NCBI GenBank assembly: GCA_002433485.1
Contig: DJIF01000052.1
Coordinates: forward strand, 1 to 64,000
Reading direction: 5' to 3'
DNA length: 64,000 nucleotides
DNA from: Deltaproteobacteria bacterium UBA6601
GTDB lineage: Bacteria; Myxococcota_A; UBA796; UBA9615
A program made the position numbers and the translations under genes. The notes under the pieces are model-generated. The model saw only the letters and a list, made by a program, of their open reading frames with translations. It was not told the origin of the DNA and searched no databases. Position 1 is the first letter of the stretch. Every line of letters starts with the position of its first letter. Of this stretch, positions 1-8,725 are shown piece by piece.

Positions 1-428
1 CGGGGAGGCCACAGGCTGCCGCTGCCGTACATCAGGTGTACGGCGGCCTGGGCCATTTGTGCCGCCTCCTGCAATGGAAAGCTTGGGTGGGGGTCGAGGA
101 GTACTGCGTTGAGCGGCTCCCCGTGGGTGCGAATCAAGTCGCCGTCCAGATTGAAAGAGAGGATGACCTCTTGCCCGTGCACCAGAATACCGTGCAGCCG
201 CTGTTCGAGCCGCACACGGGTACCTGCAGCCCAGGGCAGAACGATGCGGGGCTGCAACTCGAGCACTTCGGGCCAACTGATTCCGCCGTCTGCAGCACGC
301 GCCTGAACCCACTCAGTCGCGAGGGCTTCAGCAACACCGGTGTCGAGGCTGGCCGTGGCCGGCGCTGCCTGGCTCTGGACGGGTAGTAGCAATGCGGTGA
401 GCAGGATAATCAGAGAGGCTTTTTGCAT
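1..428 (-). CDS. Exported protein of unknown function (partial, 3' end outside window)
   Basis: An open frame runs on the minus strand from an ATG at 428 to the window edge, giving 142 codons without a stop. It begins with MQKASLIILLTALLLPVQSQ and then AAP, a clear Sec signal peptide with a likely cut after the Ala-rich stretch near residue 22. An AAGGAA ribosome-binding site lies 6 bases upstream. The mature part contains alternating hydrophobic segments such as RIVLPW and ILVHGQEVILSFNLDGDLI, which suggests beta strands. I do not recognise a family. It probably acts in the periplasm or outside the cell. The C-terminus is not visible. Confidence 0.7.
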   Translation of the reverse strand, partial: MQKASLIILLTALLLPVQSQAAPATASLDTGVAEALATEWVQARAADGGISWPEVLELQPRIVLPWAAGTRVRLEQRLHGILVHGQEVILSFNLDGDLIRTHGEPLNAVLLDPHPSFPLQEAAQMAQAAVHLMYGSGSLWPP

Positions 429-959
429 GACCGGTTCCTTGGCTTTTTTGAGGCGGCATGAGCCGTGCGGCTCGAGGGACTTCGGTGCGCTCTATGCTCC
501 ACCAGGAAGCTGAGCTTGCAGCCCCTGCGCAAGCGGGGGCAGCGGGGGAGTATAGACAGAGCACCAGAGGTGATACAGGAGTATTGACAGGAACCTACAG
601 TGGGCAGTTGCAGATGCCTGTTTATGGGCTCCCTTGTGAGGTTTAACTGGAGGCTCTTCGTTCGCTGGTTCTGAGTCAATATTTTTATTAACTGACGAGG
701 AAGTAATCCGTTCTTGCCCAATGATGTCAAGGAAAAGTACGCAAAAAAGGCGAATTTCTTGACAAAAAGCGTCTCTTTCGGCCGAGCCTCTGCTCGTGGC
801 TCTGCCTTGCCGTACCCCAGTTCGGGCCGATTAGGGTTAACAAAGCTCTGTATTGGGGGGCCAGCGACCATAGAGCGCCGAGGCTCCCACGCCCTCCATG
901 CCTCGCCGGTTCGGATGAGCTATTGACTCAAAGCGCAGGACGCGAGAGGCTGACGATCC
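429..959. other. 531-bp intergenic region between divergent genes
   Basis: No convincing gene is seen. The stretch from about 660 to 770 is clearly more AT-rich than its surroundings and holds a TTGACA hexamer at 759-764; another TTGACA is at 584-589. Neither has a good -10 box at 16-18 bp, so I do not call a promoter. The region probably carries promoters for the exported protein on the left and the kinase on the right. Confidence 0.5.
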
Positions 960-2447
960 ATGTCGACTGTATCTTTTCTGTCTCAGGTCAACGGCTTTAA
1001 CGCGATCTCTCCCGATGAGCTGGGACGGATCGTTGAGCAGGTCGAGGAACGTTCCTACGAGGAGGGTGATTACCTGATCCGAAGGGGGGAAGAGGGCGAC
1101 TCCATGCACGTCATCGTGACGGGCAAGGTGGCAGTTCCGATTCTTGATGGCGAAGGCCACCCCAAGATGGTCGTTCATCTCGGGCCCAGCGACCTGGTTG
1201 GTGAAATGGCTTTGCTGACCGGCGAGCGGCGCAGCGCGGATGTGATCGCTGAGGAGCCGGTAACCACACTGATGTTGAGTCGGGACACCCTGCAGCCGCT
1301 GCTGCGGGCCCATCCGCCCCTGGCGCGCTTTCTTACCGAGATTCTTGGGCAGCGCCTTGAGCAGAGCCAGATCTCTCGGGTCGGTAAGTATCGACTGTTG
1401 GGCAAGCTGGGCGAGGGCGCGACAGCGAAGGTCTACGAGGGAATTCATCCAGCTCTTAATCGTCTTGTCGCGATCAAGATGCTCAGCCACTCGCTGCTGT
1501 TTGATAGTTCCTTCCAGGAGCGCTTCCTCCAGGAGGCCCGAACCATTGCCGGCCTGACCCATCCTAATATCGTCCAGATATTCGACACTGAGTCGGCTTA
1601 TGCCACCTACTTTATTGTTATGGAGAAGGTGGATGGCACCGATCTGGCCAAGATGCTTGCTGCCCGGCGCACGATTCCGCCGGCAGAGTGCATGGACATC
1701 CTCTGTCAGATGTCTGCAGCCCTGTCCCACGCTCATGGGCAAGGGATCGTTCACCGCGACGTTAAGCCCGCTAATACCGCGGTCTCGAAGAGTGGCAATG
1801 TCAAGCTGATGGACTTCGGCATTGCCAAGCCGATTCCCAAGACTCCGTCTGCTCAGCGAGCTAAGACCGTCGAGGGTACGCCTCGATATCTGGCCCCCGA
1901 GGCGGCGGTGGGCAAGGTGGTGGATGGGCGAGCCGACATCTATTCCCTGGGCATCATGGCCTATGAGATGGTTACTGGCCGGGTTCCGTTCTATGCCGAT
2001 ACCATTCGAGAACTTCTACAGATGCACGTGCGTAAGGCACCGGTTGACGTAGCTAAGCTTCAGCCGGGAATCCCCAGCGGTCTGCGCGAGTTCATTATGG
2101 GAGCGTTGATCAAGCGACCGGATGAGCGACTCTCGGACTGGAAGCGCATTCAAGAATTGCTGGGTGCTGGCCGTAAGACCGGCCCAGTGGCCTCTTTGCG
2201 TACGGATCTGGTAGCTGAGGTTTTGAATGTAGCCTATCCACCAGCCGCCGCCGATGAAGTGAGCGAGGTGTTGAGCCGGTTCAGCGATGAGCTGCTCGGG
2301 GTTGATGGAGTGGCGCTCCAACGGGCCGTCTTGCGTCCCGTTTTGGACGACTTTTTGACCGGGGCTGCGCAAGATATGGACGCTGACCCACGGCCGTCGT
2401 CGGGCTCTGGAGATACCCGGGCGATGGGTACGACGATGGTGGACTGA
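960..2447 (+). CDS. Ser/Thr protein kinase with N-terminal cyclic-nucleotide-binding domain
   Basis: The 495-residue protein joins two signalling modules. Residues about 5-135 form a cNMP-binding (Crp/Fnr-like) beta-roll, with the phosphate-cassette-like stretch GEMALLTGERRSADV. Residues about 143-405 are a complete Hanks-type kinase: glycine loop GKLGEGATAKVYEG, catalytic Lys173, HRDVKPAN with Asp267, DFG at 285-287 and GTPRYLAPE. It is an RD kinase, so activation-loop phosphorylation is likely. No membrane segment is seen, so it should be cytosolic, unlike PknB-type receptor kinases. The inference is that a cyclic nucleotide gates the kinase. The next gene starts 15 bp downstream and is probably co-transcribed; it may be a substrate or partner. 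Confidence 0.93.
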   Translation: MSTVSFLSQVNGFNAISPDELGRIVEQVEERSYEEGDYLIRRGEEGDSMHVIVTGKVAVPILDGEGHPKMVVHLGPSDLVGEMALLTGERRSADVIAEEPVTTLMLSRDTLQPLLRAHPPLARFLTEILGQRLEQSQISRVGKYRLLGKLGEGATAKVYEGIHPALNRLVAIKMLSHSLLFDSSFQERFLQEARTIAGLTHPNIVQIFDTESAYATYFIVMEKVDGTDLAKMLAARRTIPPAECMDILCQMSAALSHAHGQGIVHRDVKPANTAVSKSGNVKLMDFGIAKPIPKTPSAQRAKTVEGTPRYLAPEAAVGKVVDGRADIYSLGIMAYEMVTGRVPFYADTIRELLQMHVRKAPVDVAKLQPGIPSGLREFIMGALIKRPDERLSDWKRIQELLGAGRKTGPVASLRTDLVAEVLNVAYPPAAADEVSEVLSRFSDELLGVDGVALQRAVLRPVLDDFLTGAAQDMDADPRPSSGSGDTRAMGTTMVD

Positions 2448-2462
2448 GGCGATAGCAAGTCC

Positions 2463-3638
2463 ATGAAACCTTGCGGACTGCTGCTGGCAGCCGACACCGT
2501 TGACCCGAACCATCTTCGAGAGGCGCTGGACTCTCAAGATGCTCCGCCGTGGGATCAAACTCAGTTTCAGCTGCTACGTGGTGTGGATCTTCTCTCTCTT
2601 GTTACCGGGCCGCCTGCCTCTGGCAAGGGAACAGTGATCGCGCTCTCTTCCTCGGGCTGGTGGTTTCGTGGCCTTGATGATCTGGCGGCTCGTCTGGCCG
2701 CTCTCTCCGGTCAGCCGGTTCTCGCGGTCTTTGATTACGACTGGGGCGATTCATCCGGGTTCTATCTGGCGCTTCCTGGCGGCGATCGTCACAAGCAGAT
2801 TGCGCGGGATGTGGAGCGTAGAGTTTGGCTGGAGGGCCTGGGCTTGTTGGTTGGGATGCTGGTCCCGGCTACAGGTCTGCGGCGCCTGGATCAAATCCGC
2901 GCCCTGGTGACCGGTGGCGATGAGCCTGCTGTCGATACTCCAGCCATGTGTCTGTTTGGCCTGAAAGGCTACAATCGTAGTGAACAGGCGGTACTCATTG
3001 ATGTGATGGGCTCGATGTTGGTGGCCGGTGCTTGTTGGAAGCCGGGCTCACTTGTGCATCGTCAGGGGCCTCCTCCGTCGGTGATGCGGGTGATCGCTCT
3101 GGACGGTCCAGTCCGTCTTCCCGGCCCCCCTCGTTGGGCCGTCGCCAATCGAAGGGATGTGATCAAGGCTTCCTATGATGTGATGGGGAATGATGGCTGG
3201 GTTTGCCTTGCTCCGCAGTTCTCCGGGGTACTCGCCAAGCACGGCGCGGCGGTCGAGTTGCTGCAGTTTGCGCCCTTTGAAGACGGTCGTTGGCTCGGCG
3301 CGGTGCATCCTGTCAGCGCGGTTCGAATTGGCGCCATCCATGACGGGCGCGCTGAGGTCGAGACTGTGCCTCAGGATGGAATCTCCTCGCAGACCGCCTT
3401 TGCCGCAGCGCTGGAGATGGTCCTGCACCGCCTGAAGGGGCTGTCGGTGCCGATTCGCTACCGCGAGGAGCAACTGCGCACGAGCCCCGACCCCGCGGCC
3501 TTGTTAGCCTGGCAGTTCGACGTTTCAGCTGAGTTGGCGCAGACCTATCTGGCATCGCGCGACCCTACTGTGCGGCTCGAGGTGTTGTCGGCAATTTTGC
3601 TGCAACAACCCGATGGTCACGGCCACCTCCCTACTTGA
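2463..3638 (+). CDS. Hypothetical protein co-transcribed with the cNMP-kinase
   Basis: The 391-residue protein is not recognised. It lies 15 bp after the kinase stop in the same direction, so it is likely in the same operon. It has no signal peptide or membrane helix. Residues 49-57 read GPPASGKGT, which fits the Walker A pattern GxxxxGKGT, but no clear Walker B follows, so ATP binding is doubtful. The middle has a hydrophobic stretch (WLEGLGLLVGMLVPATGL). A cytoplasmic effector or kinase substrate is possible from context only. Confidence 0.75.
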   Translation: MKPCGLLLAADTVDPNHLREALDSQDAPPWDQTQFQLLRGVDLLSLVTGPPASGKGTVIALSSSGWWFRGLDDLAARLAALSGQPVLAVFDYDWGDSSGFYLALPGGDRHKQIARDVERRVWLEGLGLLVGMLVPATGLRRLDQIRALVTGGDEPAVDTPAMCLFGLKGYNRSEQAVLIDVMGSMLVAGACWKPGSLVHRQGPPPSVMRVIALDGPVRLPGPPRWAVANRRDVIKASYDVMGNDGWVCLAPQFSGVLAKHGAAVELLQFAPFEDGRWLGAVHPVSAVRIGAIHDGRAEVETVPQDGISSQTAFAAALEMVLHRLKGLSVPIRYREEQLRTSPDPAALLAWQFDVSAELAQTYLASRDPTVRLEVLSAILLQQPDGHGHLPT

Positions 3639-3822
3639 AGTTGCCACTTCCCTGTTGTTCGCCAATGAGCAAGAGCTGGGGCTTGGCTGAACTCAGATGA
3701 AGCTTAGACATCCCTTCTTCCGCCGTGCAGCTTGTCAGTCTTCAGGACCGCCTGTTCGCGGGAGACTGGCCGGGTAGCTGGTAGACTACTGTAGGGCCGT
3801 GGGCCCTGGAGGCTGGCTCAGC

Positions 3823-4713
3823 ATGGGGATGGAAGGAACCCGATTTTGCCCTCTTCATGGGGATTATGCGGTGGACGGTAGCGAGACTGCCTGCCCAAGC
3901 TGCCGCGCTGATCCCGAGTCCTCGACCATATCGCTGCAGCGTGTTCGGGTGCTCGATACCGGGCGCGTCGATACGCTGGCAACCGGTGACAGCCTGCTCA
4001 CACCCATCAACGAGGAACTGCCTTGCCCGGTGTGCGGTGTGGAGGCTTCGCTTAGCGAGTTTCGTCACGAGGCTCTCGGCGAGGAATGGACTCGCGAGGC
4101 GGCTGAGTGGGCTGAAGAGGGGGTTTGTCCGTCCTGTTACCGGGACATTCTGCCGCCCTATATTCGAGAGTGGAGCGACGGTGAGTGGCTTTCCCATCAC
4201 TATGAGGGCTGGCGAAATACGGTCGAGGCTGTAGTTGAGATCCGTCGCTATGAGGACGCTGCACTCGAGACCTGGCTGCCAAAGGAGGAGCGCCACCGGC
4301 TGCTCGATATAGCGGCAACCCTGTCGGCTCGCCGCGAGCATCTGGCGCTCTGTCAGTCGGCGATGGAAGATTTGCTGAATCGCTATCCGGGCAGCATGAC
4401 GCCGCCTCCCTTTGAGCGGGCTCTGGTCCAGGCCAGGGAGCACGCACTTGCTGGTTCCGCGCTCACCGAATTGAAGGCTCTGCATCAGGCAGATGTGGCT
4501 CTTGAGCAGGAGCGTAGCGAGCAGCTAGGTGATGGGCCCGGTCTGACCATGGATGAGGTGGTATCGCGCGAGCAGGAAGAGAACGCGACTACGGTCTTGG
4601 TGGGTGCCGCAGCAGCCCGGGAGGAGGATGCGGGTGAGCTGCAGCGCTGGCACATAGTGCTAGTGGCTGGGGCGATTGCTGGGCTGCTGCTCTGGTTATT
4701 GTCTCGAGTTTGA
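3823..4713 (+). CDS. Zinc-ribbon protein with C-terminal membrane anchor
   Basis: I chose the ATG at 3823 because a GGAGG site lies 10 bases upstream; an in-frame GTG at 3799 would add eight residues. The protein is about 296 residues. Its first part has paired metal-binding knuckles: FCPLH followed by CPSC, then CPVCG and a later CPSC in GVCPSCYRDIL. This suggests one or two zinc ribbons. The middle is helical and charged. The last 20 residues (VLVAGAIAGLLLWLLSRV) form one membrane helix, so it is a tail-anchored protein with its bulk in the cytoplasm. The function is unknown. It may head the downstream lipid-gene operon. Confidence 0.75.
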   Translation: MGMEGTRFCPLHGDYAVDGSETACPSCRADPESSTISLQRVRVLDTGRVDTLATGDSLLTPINEELPCPVCGVEASLSEFRHEALGEEWTREAAEWAEEGVCPSCYRDILPPYIREWSDGEWLSHHYEGWRNTVEAVVEIRRYEDAALETWLPKEERHRLLDIAATLSARREHLALCQSAMEDLLNRYPGSMTPPPFERALVQAREHALAGSALTELKALHQADVALEQERSEQLGDGPGLTMDEVVSREQEENATTVLVGAAAAREEDAGELQRWHIVLVAGAIAGLLLWLLSRV

Positions 4714-4765
4714 GCCGGCCGATACGCTCGTTGACAGCTTCTCAGGAAAGGCCCAGGTTCATCCC

Positions 4766-6382
4766 ATGTTGCGTCATGAAGGCATAGCGAGAGAGCCCAT
4801 CGATGACCGACAGGTTCTCGATGACCTTGTTGGTGGGGTAGAGCGTCGTTTGGCTGGTGAGCAGCTGTCCTTTCTCTTAAATGATTGCTGCATGAGCGAG
4901 GAGAAGCGGCTGCGTGGGACCAGGGATGCCGCTGAGCTTGCCTGGTTGGAGCGCTTACGGGCGCTGCGCCGGCGCTTGTCGGTGGCTAGCGATGACGAGT
5001 TGGTTGAGGCGCTGGGGGAGATAACGCGAAGCTATGGCGAAGAGATTCATGGACACTTCGATTCGCGGACTTACCAGAGTGCGACTCGGGTGCTTCCCGC
5101 TGGTCTGGCCCTGCTGCTACGAAAGCAGAAACTCTGGGCGGGGCTGAGTCGTGGGCTTACTGGCAAGCTCAGTCTTGCCGACAAGATTCGTTGTAGTGGT
5201 GATGTGGCGACCTTTGACCGATTGGTTGAGTTGGGCACCTGTGTGCTGGTACCTACGCACTTAAGCAACCTGGACTCGCCAGTGATCGGTTTCGCTCTGC
5301 ATCAAGCGGGCTTGCCACCGATGATCTATGGGGCCGGGATTAACCTGTTTACCAATTGGCTGTTGTCCTGGTTCATGGACCACCTCGGCGCCTATCGCAT
5401 CGATAGGACCAAGCAGCATCGACTCTATAAAGAAGTGCTCAAGGAGTACTCCACCTATGCTCTGGAGCGGCGCTGGCATTCCCTATTCTTCCCTGGTGGT
5501 ACACGCTCGCGGAGTGGGGCTGTGGAAAGCCATCTGAAGAAGGGACTTCTCGCTACCGGACTTGCCGCCTATCAGCGGGGTTTGGCTGCCGGACGCCAGG
5601 ACTGCAGGGTGTTTTTCATTCCGGCCACCATCAATTACAGCCTGGTGTTGGAGGCCGAGACCTTGATTGACGACCATCTCCAAGAGGCGGGAAGGTCTCG
5701 CTACATCATTAGTGATGATGAGTTCTCGCGACCGGATCGGGTGCTGCAATTTGTGGGTGACATGCTGCGTCTTGATAACCCCATTGAGGTGGTCTTCGGT
5801 AGCCCACTGGATCCTTTTGGCAACCCGGTTAATGCCCAGGGGGAGTCACTTGATCCAAGGGGGCGTGCTTTTGATCCTGCGGGTTACCTGATGAGTGCGG
5901 GCCAACTGAGGTCTGATGGGCAGCGGGATCGCTACTACACCGGAATCCTGGCCCGCCAGATTCTGCTGGCCTATCAGCGGGACACCATCTTGTATGAGAC
6001 TCATGTCCTGGCAGCGGCTCTGCACCGTGTTCTGGAGGCCCGCCACCCTGGACTTGATCTGTTCGCGCGCCTGCTGCTGCCGCGTCAGGAGCGGGCGCTG
6101 GATCAGGGTGAGGTTGACGCTGAGCTGCGCGTGATGCTCGAGGAGCTCCGCTCTTGTGCCGCAGCAGGAGGAGTGAAGCTGAGGGGGGAGCTGGTTACAG
6201 GCCGCCCGGAGGCTGTCTGTCGAGCGGCAGTGCAGCAGTTTGGCCGCTACCACCGTCGTCGTGCGGTGGTGATGGAGGGCACGCGACTGGTGTTGGAGGA
6301 TCCGCGCCTCGCGCTGTTTTATGCTCGACGGGTCGAGGGCTATGTTGCTGCAGTGGCGCCTGATCAAGGGGATTCCAGGTGA
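4766..6382 (+). CDS. PlsB-like glycerol-3-phosphate 1-O-acyltransferase
   Basis: The GPAT core is clear. HLSNLD (His165-Asp170) is the HxxxxD catalytic motif. GAGINLF and LGAYRIDRT match the PlsB blocks around AGINL and LGAFFIRRT, and FFPGGTRSRSG matches the EGGRSR block. Such enzymes acylate sn-glycerol-3-phosphate at position 1 to start phospholipid synthesis at the inner membrane. At about 538 residues it is much shorter than E. coli PlsB (about 800), so terminal regions differ. The ATG at 4766 has AGGAAAGG upstream; a longer frame reaches back to 4676. It overlaps the next, GpsA-like gene by 4 bp, so the two are surely translated together. Confidence 0.88.
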   Translation: MLRHEGIAREPIDDRQVLDDLVGGVERRLAGEQLSFLLNDCCMSEEKRLRGTRDAAELAWLERLRALRRRLSVASDDELVEALGEITRSYGEEIHGHFDSRTYQSATRVLPAGLALLLRKQKLWAGLSRGLTGKLSLADKIRCSGDVATFDRLVELGTCVLVPTHLSNLDSPVIGFALHQAGLPPMIYGAGINLFTNWLLSWFMDHLGAYRIDRTKQHRLYKEVLKEYSTYALERRWHSLFFPGGTRSRSGAVESHLKKGLLATGLAAYQRGLAAGRQDCRVFFIPATINYSLVLEAETLIDDHLQEAGRSRYIISDDEFSRPDRVLQFVGDMLRLDNPIEVVFGSPLDPFGNPVNAQGESLDPRGRAFDPAGYLMSAGQLRSDGQRDRYYTGILARQILLAYQRDTILYETHVLAAALHRVLEARHPGLDLFARLLLPRQERALDQGEVDAELRVMLEELRSCAAAGGVKLRGELVTGRPEAVCRAAVQQFGRYHRRRAVVMEGTRLVLEDPRLALFYARRVEGYVAAVAPDQGDSR

Positions 6383-7350
6383 GCCGAGCAACTCCTCAGT
6401 TGACCGTCTTTGGGGCCGGTCCCTGGGGCTCGAGCCTCGCCGCCTGGTTGGCGGCAAGGGGCTATCGGACTGCCCTTTGGTCGCGGAACACCAGCAAGGT
6501 TGAAGCGCTGCAAGCAGGTCAACCCGGTTGCTTGGGCCAGGGCTCACCGCCGCCGGAGCTCACCGCCACCACTGATATGGAGTTTGCCGCGGCAGCCGAC
6601 CTTCTGTTTCTGGCGATACCACCGCGTTACGTGGCTGGTTTGGTGGGGCGTCTCGCGCCATTCTTACGGCCTGAACAGCGCATTGTTCATGGCGCGAAAG
6701 GTCTGTGTGAAGACGGTCGCTCGGTCTCTCAGGTTGTGCTGGAAGGCTGCTGCGTATTGAGGGTCGGAGTCCTGGCTGGTCCGGTCGAACCGGCGGATCT
6801 CTGGCGGGGCTCTGCTTGTGCAGCGGTCATTGCCAGTCCTTTGGATTCTTTGGTTCAGGAACTCCGCTCTTTGCTTGGTAACCCCCAGTTGCGTCTTTAT
6901 GGTTCGCTGGATTTGGCCGGTGTCGAGGCTGGCGGTGCCATGTGGGCGCCGGTTGCCATGGCGGTCGGGATGATTGGCGGTGGTGGAATGCCTGCTGCGC
7001 TGGGCCCGGTGCTGCTGACCCGAGCCCTTGTGGAAGGAGGTCGCCTGGCCACTGCTCGTGGCGGTCAGGCGCAGACGCTCGCCGGTCTGGCAGGGATTGG
7101 TGACTGGATGCGCGCTCTGCTTGAGGATGGTGACCCGCTGGTTGCCGCGGGCCGTGCTCTGGCGGAGCGGCCCGGCAATTGTCCTGATAAGGAGGGCGCT
7201 CAGAGGGTGTCGACCCTGGTCAAGCTGGCTGAACAGTATGGTATTGAGATGCCGATATCTCGGGCGGTTCTGGATGTGATCGACGGGCGGTCGGTGGCCG
7301 ACGCCCTGGCTGGCCTTATGAGCCTCCCCAGCGGTTATGAGGTTGACTGA
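6379..7350 (+). CDS. GpsA-like (NAD-dependent glycerol-3-phosphate dehydrogenase fold) protein, catalytically divergent
   Basis: The 323-residue protein starts at a GTG that overlaps the acyltransferase stop (GTGA). The N-terminus has the NAD-binding loop GAGPWGSSLAAWLA and the GpsA-like second strand LWSRN. HGAKGL matches the conserved Lys-containing loop. However, the helix that usually reads GALKN, with the catalytic Lys, reads GAMWAPV. The usual SRNR segment after GLAGLGD is replaced by an unrelated stretch after GLAGIGD. The fold is therefore GpsA-like, but the normal G3P/DHAP chemistry is questionable. Pairing with an acyltransferase fits a role in supplying or sensing G3P. Confidence 0.85.
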   Translation: MSRATPQLTVFGAGPWGSSLAAWLAARGYRTALWSRNTSKVEALQAGQPGCLGQGSPPPELTATTDMEFAAAADLLFLAIPPRYVAGLVGRLAPFLRPEQRIVHGAKGLCEDGRSVSQVVLEGCCVLRVGVLAGPVEPADLWRGSACAAVIASPLDSLVQELRSLLGNPQLRLYGSLDLAGVEAGGAMWAPVAMAVGMIGGGGMPAALGPVLLTRALVEGGRLATARGGQAQTLAGLAGIGDWMRALLEDGDPLVAAGRALAERPGNCPDKEGAQRVSTLVKLAEQYGIEMPISRAVLDVIDGRSVADALAGLMSLPSGYEVD

Positions 7351-7351
7351 C

Positions 7352-7951
7352 ATGGCCATGGTCAAGCCATTCTCCCGGCTCAATGATGCAGATGAAGAAC
7401 GCCTGGTAGCTTTCTTTGCAGCTGTTGATTTGTTGGTTAAGGGCACCGATAAAGGACCCTGGCCACCTTTTCGCGGGGGCTGCCTGGACTGGGTCCTGGC
7501 TGCCTGTGCACCGACGGTCTGGTTCCTGGGAGGTCAATTCGGCTTTGACCCGCCGCTGGTGCGAGGCAGCGCGCTGGCCCTGTTGACTGTGGCTTCGCTG
7601 GGCTTCCTCAGGAGCTTTCGCGCCGTTCGTCGTTATCGTCGCCTTACCAGTGGTGAGGAAGGCTGGCACGGTATTGCCTGGAATGAACGCGAATTTTGCC
7701 TTCGTTCCCTGGGACTCTGTGCTCTGGCCAGCTGGTCAGAGGTGAAGGAGATACGCCATTTTCCGGCCAGTGATGGGGGCAGCCTCGCCGATACGTTGTG
7801 GATTCATCTTGATGGTGGGGAGCGGTTGTTGATGGAGGCGCGCGATGGATTCTTTGCTGGGCGCCCTCTATCGGACTGGAACACGGATTTATGTGCTCGT
7901 TGGGGCCGCATTGCTGGTTCTTCAGAGGAAGCACTAGCGACAGAGGGCTGA
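7352..7951 (+). CDS. Small membrane protein of unknown function
   Basis: About 199 residues from the ATG at 7352, one base after the GpsA-like stop; an in-frame ATG at 7337 would overlap that gene by 14 bp. The middle holds two hydrophobic stretches, around WVLAACAPTVWFLGG and ALALLTVASLGFL, that look like a two-helix membrane hairpin. The C-terminal part (GWHGIAWNEREFCLRSLGL and then WSEVKEIRHF) looks like a PH-like cytoplasmic domain, as in bacterial PH-domain membrane proteins. That last point is a guess. Tight spacing puts it in the same operon. Confidence 0.72.
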   Translation: MAMVKPFSRLNDADEERLVAFFAAVDLLVKGTDKGPWPPFRGGCLDWVLAACAPTVWFLGGQFGFDPPLVRGSALALLTVASLGFLRSFRAVRRYRRLTSGEEGWHGIAWNEREFCLRSLGLCALASWSEVKEIRHFPASDGGSLADTLWIHLDGGERLLMEARDGFFAGRPLSDWNTDLCARWGRIAGSSEEALATEG

Positions 7952-7954
7952 GCA

Positions 7955-8647
7955 TTGTCAACGGGACCTGCGGTGGCGGCTGAGGATGAGGACTTCTTGT
8001 ATCTGTTCAAGCCATCCGGAGTGCCGGTTTTTGTCCCGCGGAAGGGTGTGGGGCCGAGCATGCAGACGGCTCTGGAAGCGTTGTGTCCGTCTCAGCGCCA
8101 GCCTCAAGACGGCAGCAGTTGGCCGTCGGGTTTTGAGTTGGGCATCGCGCATCGTCTCGACGGCTGGACCTCTGGATTGTTGATCGCCGCACGGTCGCTG
8201 GCAGCTCTGGCTCAGGCTCGGCAGTTGTTCTCAGCGCGGCGACTCACTAAGCACTACCTTTTCGTTACCGATCGACAGGTAGCCTGGGTTGAGCATCTGG
8301 TGGCGCACCCACTTGCTCACGACCGTCGCCGCAAGTCACGGATGGTATGGAAGCGAGGTCGGAGCACGCCGCATCGGGGGCGCTGGTATGAAGCCAGCAC
8401 GCGGTTGCGCTTAGCGGAACAGCGCGCCGGTAGCCTGAGCCTGTGGCGGGCCTCCATGGCCAGCGGGGTCATGCACCAGATCCGTGTTCATGCAGCAGCA
8501 GCTGGGCTTCCCCTGCTCGGTGACCGGCTCTATGGAGGAAGCGTCGATCCGAGCCCTATAGGACGATTTTATCTCCATCACAGCAGCATCGATGGCTGGC
8601 CTGGGCCTGGCATGCCGACTCTGCCGATTCCAGAGTTCTGGCCGTGA
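7955..8647 (+). CDS. RluA-family RNA pseudouridine synthase
   Basis: The 230-residue protein starts at a TTG 3 bp after the previous stop. It carries the RluA-type catalytic motif HRLDGWTSGLL with catalytic Asp69. The opening LYLFKPSGVPV matches the start of RluA catalytic domains (usually NKPxGxxxx). The C-terminal HQIRVHAAAAGLPLLGDRLYGG matches the family block HQIRxHLxxxGxPixGDxxYG. It isomerises uridine in rRNA or tRNA. There is no S4 domain, as expected for the short RluA/TruC-like branch. The exact target base cannot be told. It closes the operon. Confidence 0.9.
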   Translation: MSTGPAVAAEDEDFLYLFKPSGVPVFVPRKGVGPSMQTALEALCPSQRQPQDGSSWPSGFELGIAHRLDGWTSGLLIAARSLAALAQARQLFSARRLTKHYLFVTDRQVAWVEHLVAHPLAHDRRRKSRMVWKRGRSTPHRGRWYEASTRLRLAEQRAGSLSLWRASMASGVMHQIRVHAAAAGLPLLGDRLYGGSVDPSPIGRFYLHHSSIDGWPGPGMPTLPIPEFWP

Positions 8648-8725
8648 AAGCCAGGGGTAGAGGCGACGAATTCTGGCCAGCGCTGTAGTCTCAGGAACGC
8701 TCTCCCTCTCCCCTTTGGAGCTTTC

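Noticed and set aside
410..871. A 153-codon minus-strand open frame in the intergenic region
   Set aside because: It overlaps the start of the real exported gene, has no ribosome-binding site and a low-complexity mixed composition; no domain pattern.
837..1754. A 305-codon minus-strand open frame
   Set aside because: It is antisense to the kinase gene; no recognisable product.
4676..4765. Extended N-terminus of the acyltransferase to 4676
   Set aside because: The extra 30 residues overlap the zinc-ribbon gene and show no GPAT homology; the ATG at 4766 has a better ribosome-binding site.
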